Positions 37,229-46,228 of a DNA stretch of 64,000 nucleotides are shown piece by piece. The stretch is taken from contig NZ_JANXCG010000012.1 in assembly GCF_025060375.1 (NCBI RefSeq), positions 1-64,000 of the forward strand. Reading direction: 5' to 3'. The stretch is from Meiothermus sp. GTDB taxonomy: Bacteria > Deinococcota > Deinococci > Deinococcales > Thermaceae. The position numbers were made by a program, and so were the translations under genes. Position 1 is the first letter of the stretch, and every line of letters starts with the position of its first letter. The notes under the pieces are model-generated. The model had not been told where the DNA came from and did no database searches. It was given only the letters and a program-made list of their open reading frames with translations.

Positions 37229-38478
37229 GCTAGGGTCTTTGGACCGGGGGGCAGGACCCCCCGGTCTTTTCCCTCGTAGCGCAGGGCCTCAATGGGGTCC
37301 AGTGCGGCGGCCCGAGCGGCGGGCCAGACCCCAAAGAAAAGCCCCACCAAGCCGCTTACCGCGAGGGCCAGGAGGACTGTGCCGGGGCTTAGGATGTAGA
37401 CGAAGAAGGGCACCGCCAAGGTGATGAGCAGCAACAACCCGGCGGCCAAGGCCACCCCCAGGATGCCCCCCAGCAGGGTGAGCACCACCGCCTCTATCAG
37501 AAACTGCTGCCGAATCTGGCTCGAGGTAGCCCCCAGGGCCTTCCGCAGCCCGATTTCTCGGGTGCGCTCGGTGACCGAGACCAGCATGATGTTCATGATG
37601 CCGATGCCCCCCACCAGTAGGGAAAGACCGGCGATGCCCCCCAGCAGGGCCTGCAGGATGCGGGTAACGGAGCGCAGGGTGTCTTGGAAGCTCTCGGTGG
37701 AGGCGACCTGGTAGCGGCCCTTGCCGTAGCGGGCTTCGAAGATGCGCTGCACCTGGCGTTTAACCTGGGCGGCATCGGCCTCTTTCCGGAGCGAGAGCAT
37801 CAAAAAGGCGTACTCTCCCCGCCGGGCGGTGGGGGAGGTGTTCCACACCAGGGGAATGGGGACGTAGACCGTAGCCGCGGCCCCCAACCCCCCAAAGATG
37901 CCGGCAGGGGGTGCCAGCACCCCCACCACGGTCAGCTCGAGGCGGCCACCCCCGGGGTAGAAGAGGCGCACCACCTGGCCCACCGCCTCGCGGCCGGGGA
38001 AGAGGTCTTTGGCCGCCCGGTCGGAGAGCACCGCTAAGGCCAGACCCCCGCGGGCCTCGGACTCGGTGAAGTAGCGGCCTTGGGCAATTCTGAGGGTGGG
38101 GTCGAGCCGGGGGAGGTCGCCTGGGGTGCCCTGGAGCTGGATGGAGCGGCGTTCGCCAGGGCGGACCTCGTACTGCAGGTTGCCGAAGAGCAGGGGTATG
38201 ACCGCCGCTGGAAGCCCCTCCAGGGGCCTCAGGTCCTCCTCCCGGATGGGGGCGGTGCTGAAGTCGTACCCCTCGTTGAAGTTGGGCTGGACGAAGATGG
38301 AGCGCCCGGCGATAGCCTCCAGGTCTTGAGCGATGCCCGCAGAGGCCATCTGCCCCAGCGAGACCATTGCGGTGACCGAGAAGACCCCGATCACGATGCC
38401 CAAAAGGGCCAGAAAACTGCGCAGTTTGTTGGCCCAGAGGGACTCAAAGGCCATGCGCAGGTTTTCCAGAGGGTTCAT
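37225..38478 (-). CDS. MacB-like ABC transporter permease (FtsX family)
   Basis: The 417-residue protein has one membrane segment near the N-terminus (LRSFLALLGIVIGVFSVTAM), a large periplasmic domain of about 220 residues, and three C-terminal membrane segments with GIMNIMLVSVTERTREIGLR and KALGATSSQIRQQFLIEAVV, hallmarks of MacB/LolC-type permeases. It would work as a mechanotransmitter with the adjacent ATPase and periplasmic adaptor. The start is ATG 38478 after gagga; a TTG at 38514 overlapping the ATPase stop is an alternative. Confidence 0.9.
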   Translation of the reverse strand: MNPLENLRMAFESLWANKLRSFLALLGIVIGVFSVTAMVSLGQMASAGIAQDLEAIAGRSIFVQPNFNEGYDFSTAPIREEDLRPLEGLPAAVIPLLFGNLQYEVRPGERRSIQLQGTPGDLPRLDPTLRIAQGRYFTESEARGGLALAVLSDRAAKDLFPGREAVGQVVRLFYPGGGRLELTVVGVLAPPAGIFGGLGAAATVYVPIPLVWNTSPTARRGEYAFLMLSLRKEADAAQVKRQVQRIFEARYGKGRYQVASTESFQDTLRSVTRILQALLGGIAGLSLLVGGIGIMNIMLVSVTERTREIGLRKALGATSSQIRQQFLIEAVVLTLLGGILGVALAAGLLLLITLAVPFFVYILSPGTVLLALAVSGLVGLFFGVWPAARAAALDPIEALRYEGKDRGVLPPGPKTLA

Positions 38479-38510
38479 GCCCCCGGCTTCCTCGGTGGCG
38501 CTTGGCGGGT

Positions 38511-39206
<696 letters not shown>

Positions 39207-39209
39207 GCC

Positions 39210-40394
39210 CTAACCCCCTCGGTAGCTCACCCTCAGCCCCTCTCTTAGGGACTCAGGCGGCAGCGAGACCAGTAGGCTGCCCTCACCGATTCCCTCTACC
39301 ACGGCCCGGGTGAGGTTGCGGGCCTTCAGCATCACGGGAACCTTTCGGACCCGCCGGCTCTGCTCGTCTATCTCCCAGACATAGTGCTGGTCTCCCTCCT
39401 CTACCAAAGCTTCCAGAGGGACCTGGAGGGCCTCTTGGAGGTGCAGGGTGGTGATGCGGGCGGTGACGCTTAGGCCAGGGCGGACCAGGGCCTCGGCTTT
39501 GGGCTCCGTGAAGCGGATGAACACCGGGAGCACTGCGCTGCCCCCGCTCCCTGCTACCTCGGCCTGTGTGCCCAGCCGTTCCACCTGGCCCAGGAGGGGC
39601 TCTCCGGGAAGGGCGTCCAGCTCGAGCCGCACCGGCTGCCCTGGCTGGACCCCAGGGATGTCGGCCTCGGCTAGGCGGGCCTGCACCCGTAGGCTCCCCG
39701 CCTCCACCAGCCGGATGGCTCCACCCCCAGCCGCCTCTACCCCCACCAGGTAGCCCACGCTGGCTACCGTACCGGCCACCGGTGCCCTCAGGGTGGACTG
39801 GGCCAGGGCCCGCTCGAGGGCCACCACCTCGCTTCGCCGGGCCTCCATCTGGGCTGAGAGCTCGAGCTGGGTCCCACGATGGGCTTCGGATAGGCTTCTG
39901 AGCTGGGCCTCCAGTTCGGCCGTCCGCCTTTGGGCCTGCTCCACCTCGGTCCGGGCCACCCCTCCAACCCCAAGCAGTTCCCGGAGGGTCTGCAGGGTTC
40001 GCTGGGCCTCCTCGAGCTGGTTTTCCAGACGGACGCGGCTGCTTTGGAACTCGGCCTCCTGGGCCCGCCGCCGCAGCCGCAAGGCCTCCAGGGCTTTCTT
40101 GGTGGCCTCGAGCCGGGCCTCTTCATCCCCGGTCTCGAGCACCGCCAGCACCTGCCCAGCCTCCACCCGGTCTCCCTCCCGCACCCTCACCGCGGCCACC
40201 CGGCCCGGCCGAGGGAAGCTGAGGGTATAGACTCGAGCCTCCACCACCCCGTTGGCCCGCACCTCTCGAACGAAGACCCCCCGCTCTGCCCGCACCACGT
40301 TTACTGCCAAAGCCTGCTCGGGGCGGGGCCGCAGCAGACCAAAGGCGGTGAGGCCCAAGGAGAGGAGCAACAACCACCCCAACCAGCGTTTCAT
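39210..40394 (-). CDS. Periplasmic adaptor (membrane-fusion) protein of a MacAB-like system
   Basis: The 394-residue protein has an N-terminal anchor (WLGWLLLLSLGLTAFGLL), a lipoyl half-motif (GRVAAVRVREGDRVEAGQVL), a long coiled-coil hairpin (KKALEALRLRRRAQEAEFQS to ERALAQS), the second lipoyl half (STLRAPVAGTVASVGYLVGV) and beta-barrel domains. This is the HlyD/MacA layout. It connects the permease to an outer-membrane exit duct, but no TolC-type gene is in the window. It starts at ATG 40394; stop and next start are 3 bases apart. Confidence 0.88.
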   Translation of the reverse strand: MKRWLGWLLLLSLGLTAFGLLRPRPEQALAVNVVRAERGVFVREVRANGVVEARVYTLSFPRPGRVAAVRVREGDRVEAGQVLAVLETGDEEARLEATKKALEALRLRRRAQEAEFQSSRVRLENQLEEAQRTLQTLRELLGVGGVARTEVEQAQRRTAELEAQLRSLSEAHRGTQLELSAQMEARRSEVVALERALAQSTLRAPVAGTVASVGYLVGVEAAGGGAIRLVEAGSLRVQARLAEADIPGVQPGQPVRLELDALPGEPLLGQVERLGTQAEVAGSGGSAVLPVFIRFTEPKAEALVRPGLSVTARITTLHLQEALQVPLEALVEEGDQHYVWEIDEQSRRVRKVPVMLKARNLTRAVVEGIGEGSLLVSLPPESLREGLRVSYRGG

Positions 40395-40405
40395 GGTGGA
40401 GCGCC

Positions 40406-41020
40406 TCAACCCTGGCCTAGGATACCCCACAGGGTGAAGGCCAGGGAAGCCGCAGCCACCCCTAGGGTGGCCAGCCAGGCCCTTTGGGGTACCAGAACCC
40501 GCAGGCCTGTGCCGATGATCCAAAGGGACCAGGCCAGGCTCACCAGACCCAGGCCCTGCACCACCCGGGTGGTGGGGGCCGAGGCCACCGCTGCCTGGTA
40601 GGTTCGTTGCCAGGCCCGAAAGGCCTCGGTGTCGTTGAGCGGGGGTAAGGGGGGCAGCTCGGCGGTGATAGGGAAGAGGGCCCCTATGGGCAGCAGCACC
40701 AGCCCTACCAGCAACCCCGGGACGTTGCCCCAGCCGTAGACCTCCCAGGCCCGGCTGTCGGGGCCCGCCAGCAAGCGGATGATAAGCCCGCCCAGCCCCC
40801 AGAACACGATGCCCCCCACCACCCCTCCCACAAGGCCGAGCAGGAGCTGCAGGGCGAATCCACCAGGGGTGGAGGGCGGCAGCAGGCGCACCAGGAGCAG
40901 GTTGCCCAAGGTGGCCAGCGTGCTGGCGGCCAGAACGATCAGAAACGGCGCTGTCAGGTTGGGCCTGCGCTCCTGGAGGGCCTGGAAGAACTGCCTAGGA
41001 GAGAGAAGAGCCTCAACCAT
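40406..41020 (-). CDS. Yip1-family membrane protein
   Basis: The 204-residue protein has a short cytoplasmic start (MVEALLSPRQFFQALQERRP) and five membrane segments (APFLIVLAASTLATLGNLLL, LLGLVGGVVGGIVFWGLGGL, GNVPGLLVGLVLLPIGALF and two more). The layout fits Yip1/YIF1-domain proteins, whose bacterial function is unknown. It is the first gene of the MacAB-like operon, with gagaggtg before the ATG, so it may assist that exporter. Confidence 0.75.
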   Translation of the reverse strand: MVEALLSPRQFFQALQERRPNLTAPFLIVLAASTLATLGNLLLVRLLPPSTPGGFALQLLLGLVGGVVGGIVFWGLGGLIIRLLAGPDSRAWEVYGWGNVPGLLVGLVLLPIGALFPITAELPPLPPLNDTEAFRAWQRTYQAAVASAPTTRVVQGLGLVSLAWSLWIIGTGLRVLVPQRAWLATLGVAAASLAFTLWGILGQG

Positions 41021-41094
41021 GTTCACCTCTCCCAAAGTTTTCCCCAGCCCCCTCCTTTGGGCAAGGGCCAGAATATTTGGGTAATCTGGGGTTC

Positions 41095-41499
41095 ATGAAG
41101 GCGCTCGCCCTGATTGCCCACGATCGCAAGAAGACCGATATGGTGGCCTTCGCCATGACCCACAGGGAGCTCCTTTCCCGCTTTCCCCTGGTGGCTACCG
41201 GAACCACTGGCCGGCTCTTGCAGGAAAAGGTAGGGCTCAGTGTGACGCGGATGCTCTCGGGGCCCTTGGGCGGCGACCAGCAAATTGGGGCCATGGTGGC
41301 TGAGGAGCGGGTGCTGGCGGTAATTTTCCTGCGCGACCCCCTGGAGGCTCAGCCCCACGAGCCCGATGTGCAGGCCTTGATGCGGGTCTGCGATGTGCAC
41401 AACGTGCCCCTGGCAACCAACCTGGCCGCGGCGGAGGCGGTGCTGGCCTGGCTGAACAGCGACCTCTCAGCCAACGAGCGAAGGTCTCAGCGGATATAG
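41095..41499 (+). CDS. mgsA: Methylglyoxal synthase
   Basis: The 134-residue enzyme converts dihydroxyacetone phosphate to methylglyoxal. Visible are ALIAHDRKKTDMVAFA (active-site His and phosphate loop), VATGTTGRLLQEK, LSGPLGGDQQIGAMVAEE with the catalytic Asp and IFLRDPLEAQPHEPDVQALM, then VPLATNLAAAEAVL. Its length is typical. TAATCT lies seven bases before the ATG, suggesting a leaderless message. Confidence 0.94.
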   Translation: MKALALIAHDRKKTDMVAFAMTHRELLSRFPLVATGTTGRLLQEKVGLSVTRMLSGPLGGDQQIGAMVAEERVLAVIFLRDPLEAQPHEPDVQALMRVCDVHNVPLATNLAAAEAVLAWLNSDLSANERRSQRI

Positions 41500-41551
41500 T
41501 GTCAGGGGACCCTAATGTTAGGAAAGTTGAGTGCTATATTGGCAAGTAGCT

Positions 41552-41776
41552 ATGACGCCTGTGGAATGGATTCGCCAAATGGTTGAGGCCAACCGAGAGG
41601 CCCTTCAGCAGATGCCCTTTCCACCTGGGCTGGCTGAGTACATAGACGAGCTGGTCAAGGCTGGTCAGACCGAGCAGATCATCGCCATGATGAAGATGAG
41701 CTTTTTGATCGGTGTCCAGCAGGGGGCCCGCAGTGAGGAGGTCTCCCTTCCCCCCCGGGTTCGCATCCAGGCCTAG
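41552..41776 (+). CDS. Small hypothetical protein
   Basis: The 74-residue protein (MTPVEWIRQMVEANREALQQ, then FPPGLAEYIDELVKAGQTEQ) is predicted helical, with no signal peptide or recognised motif. A TATATT (41535-41540) lies 11 nt before the ATG. Lengths of coding frame and codon use resemble real genes of this genome. Function unknown. A hairpin follows the stop. Confidence 0.6.
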   Translation: MTPVEWIRQMVEANREALQQMPFPPGLAEYIDELVKAGQTEQIIAMMKMSFLIGVQQGARSEEVSLPPRVRIQA

Positions 41777-41807
41777 CCGGCGGCTGGATGTTATCCAGCC
41801 CGGTTAG
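41774..41807 (+). terminator. Hairpin after the small gene
   Basis: The stem tagCCGG..GCTGGAT / ATCCAGC.CGGtta with loop gtt begins at the stop codon. There is no T-run, so it may stabilise the mRNA end rather than act as a full terminator. Confidence 0.5.
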
Positions 41808-41850
41808 GGCCCCGCATCCCGAGGGCAGGGGGTGCTCTAAAGGTGAGAAC

Positions 41851-43047
41851 CTAGGGGGCCATCTGGGCGGGCTGAGGGGCCAGGATGCGAGGGTAGGGCA
41901 GCGCCAGAATGCAGCGGCCCCCGCCCTCCAGGTAGCCCGGCAACCAGCGGCTCACCTCCTCGAGGTTCTCCTGGAGGAGCAGGAGGTAATCGGTGGGGCG
42001 CTCGAGCAGCCTCTGCGGACCTTGGACGGGCACGTGGACCCCTGCTATGTAGTGCCCTTGCTTGCGCGGGTCGGGGTCTACCAGGCAGTCCACCACCTCG
42101 GGCCCTAGCCCAACGAAGTTGAGAAGGAGCGCACTCTCTGGGCAGGCTCCGTAGACCGCAATCCGGCGGCCTCGGGCCTTCAGCTCGGTCAGAAGGGTCA
42201 GCAGGGCCTCCCTCAGGGCGGCCACCTGGGAGCCGAACTCGAGGTAGTAGGCCGTCCCTTCCAGACCCAGCCTGCGCTCCTCCTCCAGGTACCGTTCCAC
42301 CCCTGCTTCGCTGGGCCCGGTCCTGCCCAGATGGACCCACAACAGCCCCGGTGCGGGCGCTTCCACCCGTTGGAGCTGAAGTCCGTGCCGCTGGGCCAGC
42401 CGCTTCAGCGCTCCCACGGAGAAGTAGTTCTGTTGCGGGGGGCTAAAGCGGGTGAAGCGGCGGCCCTCGAGCAGCTCGCGCAGGTTGGGCAGCTCCAGGA
42501 CCAGGTGACCCTGCTCCGCCAACACCTGGGCAAGCCCCTCGAGCAGCCCGTTGGGGTCGTGGGTGTAGGCGAGCAGATGCCCCGCCAGGATGAGGTCGCT
42601 TTGGAACCCCTCCTCCTTGAGCCGGAGGGCCAGGGCGTGGTCAAAGCGGGCCCGGCGGGTGGGAATAGCCCAGCTCAGGGCGGTTTGGCTGCGTTCAGGG
42701 TGGGGGTCGAGGTAGAGCACCCGGGCTCCCCCCCGCTCGAGCCGGCTCAGGAGTTCCAAGGGGCAGCCCTCCAAGGCCAGCACCTGCTTTGGGCGCCGGA
42801 TTTCCATCTGGGCCAGCAGCGTCCTCCAGCTTCCGTAGACCGACCCGCTTTCGATGGCCTCCTGCGCTCCGCCTAGGAGCTGTACCAGCCCGCAGCGGGG
42901 GCAGAAGCCCAGCTCGAGTTGCGGGCGTTTTTCCACCACGTTGAGTTGATCGAGCCTGCGGAGGCTGCCCAGGGGTAGCCGCCCTAGGCTCAGGAAGCTG
43001 AGGAGCTCCCTGGCTCCGCATGCACGGCAGGTCTTGAGCCTGTTCAT
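41851..43047 (-). CDS. SAM-dependent methyltransferase of the sugar C-methyltransferase type
   Basis: The 398-residue protein has an N-terminal zinc-binding domain with CRACG (residues 8-12) and CPRCG (near residue 49), a central methyltransferase core (VLYLDPHPERSQTALSWAIP, DLILAGHLLAYTHDPNGLLE) and a C-terminal domain with RRIAVYGACPESALLLNFVG. This triple-domain layout is that of deoxysugar C-methyltransferases, which act on nucleotide-linked 4-keto sugars. The core GxGxG loop is divergent, so activity is uncertain. No other sugar-nucleotide gene is adjacent. Confidence 0.75.
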   Translation of the reverse strand: MNRLKTCRACGARELLSFLSLGRLPLGSLRRLDQLNVVEKRPQLELGFCPRCGLVQLLGGAQEAIESGSVYGSWRTLLAQMEIRRPKQVLALEGCPLELLSRLERGGARVLYLDPHPERSQTALSWAIPTRRARFDHALALRLKEEGFQSDLILAGHLLAYTHDPNGLLEGLAQVLAEQGHLVLELPNLRELLEGRRFTRFSPPQQNYFSVGALKRLAQRHGLQLQRVEAPAPGLLWVHLGRTGPSEAGVERYLEEERRLGLEGTAYYLEFGSQVAALREALLTLLTELKARGRRIAVYGACPESALLLNFVGLGPEVVDCLVDPDPRKQGHYIAGVHVPVQGPQRLLERPTDYLLLLQENLEEVSRWLPGYLEGGGRCILALPYPRILAPQPAQMAP

Positions 43048-43281
43048 TCAAGCCCCCACAGGCCGGTGGGCACCGGCACCTATCGCCCAAGGTAGGGCCT
43101 TCTCCGTAATCCTGGCGTTATGCCGCTGCCCTTGCCCATCAGGCCTCCGGGCTTGGGCGGGTTAAGGGCGGGGAGGGTTGGCTGGGAGGGCCCAACGTGG
43201 GGTTAACGCCCGCCATAACGGGGCTTGGTTTGTAGCCCCCGTCCACACGTTGGCCCTCGGGTGGCCTAATTTTTTAGATGG
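43048..43281. other. Divergent spacer between the methyltransferase and carotenoid genes
   Basis: It holds a 7-bp hairpin (GCCGGTG-gg-CACCGGC, 43062-43077) in the leader of the methyltransferase gene and the -10 of the cyclase gene (TAATTT, 43267-43272, nine bases before the GTG). No open frame with a plausible product is seen. Confidence 0.5.
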
Positions 43282-44442
43282 GTGGGTGAGCGCTACGACT
43301 TCATCGTTGCGGGTGCGGGAGCGGCGGGGCTCAGCCTGGTCTACCACCTGGCTCAGGCGGGGGTGGAAGGCCGGGTGCTCCTGCTCGAGCGAGCCCCCAA
43401 GACCGAGAACGACCGCACCTGGTGCTTTTGGGAGGTGGAGGCGGGTCCTTTTGAGCCCCTGGTTTTCCGCCGCTGGGAGCACCTTTGGTTCTTTGGGGAG
43501 GACCAGGGCCAGCGGCTCAGCATCGCCCCATACACCTACAAGATGATCCGCGGCCGCGATTTCTACGCCCACATGGAGCGCTGGATGTCCACTCAGCCCC
43601 AGCTCACCCTGCGTTACGGCGAGGTCACCCGCATAGGAGAGGATGAGGAGGGGCCCTGGGTGGAGCAGGGGGGCCGGGTGTACCGGGGCCAGTGGGTCTT
43701 CAGCAGCCTGTACCAGCCCCCACCGCCCAGCCCCCGCTACCACCGCCTTCTTCAGCACTTCAAGGGCTGGGTGGTGCGCGCCTCCAGGCCGGTTTTCGAC
43801 CCCCAGGCCGCCACCCTGATGGACTTTCGCCTGCCCCAGCGGGGGCCGGTGTGCTTTGGCTACGTCCTCCCCTTTGATGCCCAGACCGCCCTGGTGGAGT
43901 ACACCCTGTTTTCCCAGCGCCTTCTGCCCCCCGAAGCCTACGACCAGGGCCTGAAGGAGTACCTGGAAGGCGTGCTGGGTGTGGAGCGCTACGAGGTGCT
44001 GGAGCGCGAGTTCGGGGTTATCCCCATGACCGATGCGCCCCTCCCACAGCAGCCCAGCCCGCGGGTGGTCCACATTGGCACCGCCGGTGGCTGCACCAAG
44101 GCCTCCACGGGCTACACCTTTCAGCGCATCCAGGCCCAGGCCCGCCGCATTGCCCAGACCCTGCAGGAAAGGGGCCGGCCGGTGCTCGAGCCTGGCTCGA
44201 TTCGCCACGCCCTCATGGACAGCGTTTTGCTGCACCTCTTGGAGAGGGGCTATTCTTCGGGGGAGAGGGTCTTTAGCCGGCTTTTCCGGAAGAACCCGCC
44301 CCAGCGGGTGCTGCGCTTTTTGGATGAGGCCACGGGGTGGCTCGAGGACCTTCAGGTTATGGCCAGCGTGGACGTACCGGTTTTTGCCCGGGCGGCCTTG
44401 GGGGCGCTTTGGCGCCGCTGGGGGGTGGGCTTGTGGGGGTAG
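43282..44442 (+). CDS. crtY: Lycopene cyclase (CrtY/CrtLm family)
   Basis: The 386-residue flavoprotein has the dinucleotide motif DFIVAGAGAAGLSLVYHLAQ (residues 6-25) and NDRTWCFWEVE, a hallmark of bacterial lycopene beta-cyclases, and IPMTDAPLP and GTAGGCTKASTGYTFQRIQ further on. It closes a beta-ionone ring on lycopene; monocyclase versus bicyclase action cannot be read from sequence, but the CruF gene next to it argues for a product with one open end. Start is GTG 43282; an ATG at 43278 is out of frame. It is the first gene of the six-gene block and overlaps cruF. Confidence 0.87.
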   Translation: MGERYDFIVAGAGAAGLSLVYHLAQAGVEGRVLLLERAPKTENDRTWCFWEVEAGPFEPLVFRRWEHLWFFGEDQGQRLSIAPYTYKMIRGRDFYAHMERWMSTQPQLTLRYGEVTRIGEDEEGPWVEQGGRVYRGQWVFSSLYQPPPPSPRYHRLLQHFKGWVVRASRPVFDPQAATLMDFRLPQRGPVCFGYVLPFDAQTALVEYTLFSQRLLPPEAYDQGLKEYLEGVLGVERYEVLEREFGVIPMTDAPLPQQPSPRVVHIGTAGGCTKASTGYTFQRIQAQARRIAQTLQERGRPVLEPGSIRHALMDSVLLHLLERGYSSGERVFSRLFRKNPPQRVLRFLDEATGWLEDLQVMASVDVPVFARAALGALWRRWGVGLWG

Positions 44443-44445
44443 GGG
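44421..44445 (+). repeat. G-quadruplex-type G runs at the crtY/cruF junction
   Basis: Four runs of three or more G (44421-44425, 44427-44429, 44435-44439, 44442-44445) with loops of 1-5 bases lie on the coding strand over the crtY stop and the cruF start. Confidence 0.5.
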
Positions 44446-45548
44446 TGTTGGCGGCGGTGCTCGTGGGCCTGCTGCCGGCGCTTTGGGTGAGGCCCTCGAG
44501 GGTGGGGTCCAGCCCGCCTGGGCTGCGATGGTTGGGAGGAGGGGTGGGGCTGGGCCTGGCCCTGCTCGGGGCAGGGGTTTGGGTGGGCGACCGGGAAGCT
44601 CCCCTAGGGGCGCTGTTGGCCGTGGGGGGGGCTGGGCTGGCCGCTTTGTGGTTTTTGGGGGCCGACCTGCTCTGGCCTGGCCGGGCTGTTCTGCTCCGCT
44701 CGGGGTTGCCGGTGGGGCTGCTGGGGGGTGGGGTAGGCTTCTGGCTGGGTGGGGGGTGGGCGGCCTGGGTTGGGGGTGTGCTGGCGGGTGTCTGGGCCGC
44801 CCAGCTCGGCTGGCTGCTGGGTCATCCAGGCGCCCGGGCCCGGCTGGGGTGGCTGGGCAGGCGGACTGAGCCGTGGATGGTCTTTCTGGCCTTGGCGGTG
44901 CTGGTGCGGGTTCCGGTGCCGATTTACCCTCAGGAATTCCCCCTTTTGGCCCTGGCCCAGATGGTCCTTCTGGGCCTTTCCGCTCTGCTTTGGGCCTTTG
45001 GGCGCCTGGGGTGGCGGGCCCTTGGGCTGGCGGCGGTGGCCTTTGGCCTGGGCCTTGGGGTGGAGTTTGTGGGGAGCCGCACCGGCCTGCCCTTTGGGCG
45101 CTACACCTACGAGGGCGCCCCGGGGCCGCACCTTTGGGGGGTTCCGCTGATTGTGCCTTTGGGCTGGTTCGCTCTGGTGCTCTCTGCGCATGCCCTCGCC
45201 CGGGGTCGGGTGGTTCGGGTGGGGCTTATGGCGGTGGCCTGGGACCTGGGCCTAGAGGCCTTGATGACCGCCCAGGGGTACTGGACCTGGCAGGATCCCC
45301 ACCCCTTCTGGTACGGGGCGCCCTTGCTCAACTACCTGGCCTGGTTCGCGGTGGGTTGCGGCCTCTCCTGGGTCTACGGTCGGCTGGCCCCCAGCCTTTC
45401 AGCGGGAGGGTTCGGTTGGGCCTATCGCCTAGAGGCCCTCTTTCTCCCCACGGGGCTGGCCCTGCTGGGGTTTTGGCCTGCGGCTTTGGTCTGCGGCCTG
45501 GCGATGAACCTTCTGGCCTGGGAAAAGGAGCGGTGTGGTGAGGGGTGA
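44433..45548 (+). CDS. cruF: Carotenoid 1',2'-hydratase (CruF type), multi-span membrane protein
   Basis: The roughly 370-residue protein has about ten membrane segments. The C-terminal two-thirds carry CruF/COG2324 features: GVEFVGSRTGLPFGRYTYEG, then VPLIVPLGWFALVLSAHALA, AVAWDLGLEALMTAQGYWTW and PLLNYLAWFAVGC. CruF adds water to the 1',2' double bond of the acyclic end of gamma-carotene in Deinococcus and cyanobacteria. The exact start is uncertain: GTG 44433 overlaps the cyclase stop, and several later GTG codons exist. The N-terminal hydrophobic part is longer than in described CruF proteins and very G-rich. Confidence 0.82.
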   Translation: MGVGVLAAVLVGLLPALWVRPSRVGSSPPGLRWLGGGVGLGLALLGAGVWVGDREAPLGALLAVGGAGLAALWFLGADLLWPGRAVLLRSGLPVGLLGGGVGFWLGGGWAAWVGGVLAGVWAAQLGWLLGHPGARARLGWLGRRTEPWMVFLALAVLVRVPVPIYPQEFPLLALAQMVLLGLSALLWAFGRLGWRALGLAAVAFGLGLGVEFVGSRTGLPFGRYTYEGAPGPHLWGVPLIVPLGWFALVLSAHALARGRVVRVGLMAVAWDLGLEALMTAQGYWTWQDPHPFWYGAPLLNYLAWFAVGCGLSWVYGRLAPSLSAGGFGWAYRLEALFLPTGLALLGFWPAALVCGLAMNLLAWEKERCGEG

Positions 45549-46221
45549 GTTGCGGCCTACACACTGGCTCCTCCGCCTTGGCTTTCACCTCCTGTTCCGG
45601 CGGAGTTTGCGGCGGGGGCTGCGGGGGGTTTGGATCCGGGGGGGGCTGCCCGGGGGGGCCTGTGTGCTGGCGAGCAACCACCATTCCTGGTGGGACAGCT
45701 ACCTGCTGCCGGTCCTGCTCAGCCGTTCCGGGCGGCCCTTCCGGGTGGTGGTAGGGGAGGCCCGGCTCAGGGAGTTCCCCTTCTTCAGGTATCTGGAAAC
45801 GGTGCCGGCGAACCGCCCCCGGGAGGCGCTGCGGGCCCTTGGGCGAGGAGAGGTGTTGGTGCTCTTCCCCGAGGGCGAGCTGCGCCCGCCGGGGGCTTTG
45901 GGGGAGTTGCGCCCCGGGGCGGTCTGGCTGGCCCGGAAGGCCGGGGTGCAGGTGGTGCCGGTGGCCTCGAGGGTGGTGCTGCGCGGGCATGAGTTTCCCG
46001 AGGCCTACTTGGTGTTCGGGGAGCCCGTGGAGCCCGAGCTGGACCTTCTGGGCAGGGCCTTGGGGGAGGCCCTGGGCCTTTTGGACGACCTGGTGCGGAC
46101 CTCCCCTGCCGAAGAACCCCTGCCGGGGTTCTCCCTGGCCCTCCCTGGCCGGAGGAGCACCCACGAGCGGATGGCCCGCTGGGGAGCCTGGCTGGGGAGG
46201 CTGGTGGGTGGGGGTGGGTAG
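45535..46221 (+). CDS. PlsC-like acyltransferase of the carotenoid cluster
   Basis: The 228-residue protein has the acyltransferase motifs [15 protein letters not shown] (HxxxxD variant, about residues 48-62) and [20 protein letters not shown], as in 1-acylglycerol-3-phosphate acyltransferases. The position between carotenoid hydratase and glycosyltransferase genes, with overlaps on both sides, suggests it attaches a fatty acyl chain to a carotenoid glycoside, as CruD does (inference). A phospholipid role is the alternative. The start GTG 45535 overlaps the cruF stop; GTG 45538 is also possible. Confidence 0.8.
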   Translation: MVRGELRPTHWLLRLGFHLLFRRSLRRGLRGVWIRGGLPGGACVLASNHHSWWDSYLLPVLLSRSGRPFRVVVGEARLREFPFFRYLETVPANRPREALRALGRGEVLVLFPEGELRPPGALGELRPGAVWLARKAGVQVVPVASRVVLRGHEFPEAYLVFGEPVEPELDLLGRALGEALGLLDDLVRTSPAEEPLPGFSLALPGRRSTHERMARWGAWLGRLVGGGG

Positions 46222-46228
46222 GGATGGG
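46206..46228 (+). repeat. G-quadruplex-type G runs at the acyltransferase/glycosyltransferase junction
   Basis: Five G runs (GGG, GGGGG, GGG, GGG, GGGG) with loops of one or two bases span the upstream stop codon and the ATG at 46224, on the coding strand. Confidence 0.55.

Noticed and set aside
41529-41536. GAGTGCTA, half of a CIRCE element, upstream of the small gene at 41552
   Set aside because: The matching TTAGCACTC arm nine bases upstream is absent, so it is not an HrcA operator.
43278-43280. ATG as start of the lycopene cyclase gene
   Set aside because: It is out of frame and meets a stop after three codons; the GTG at 43282 begins the conserved sequence.
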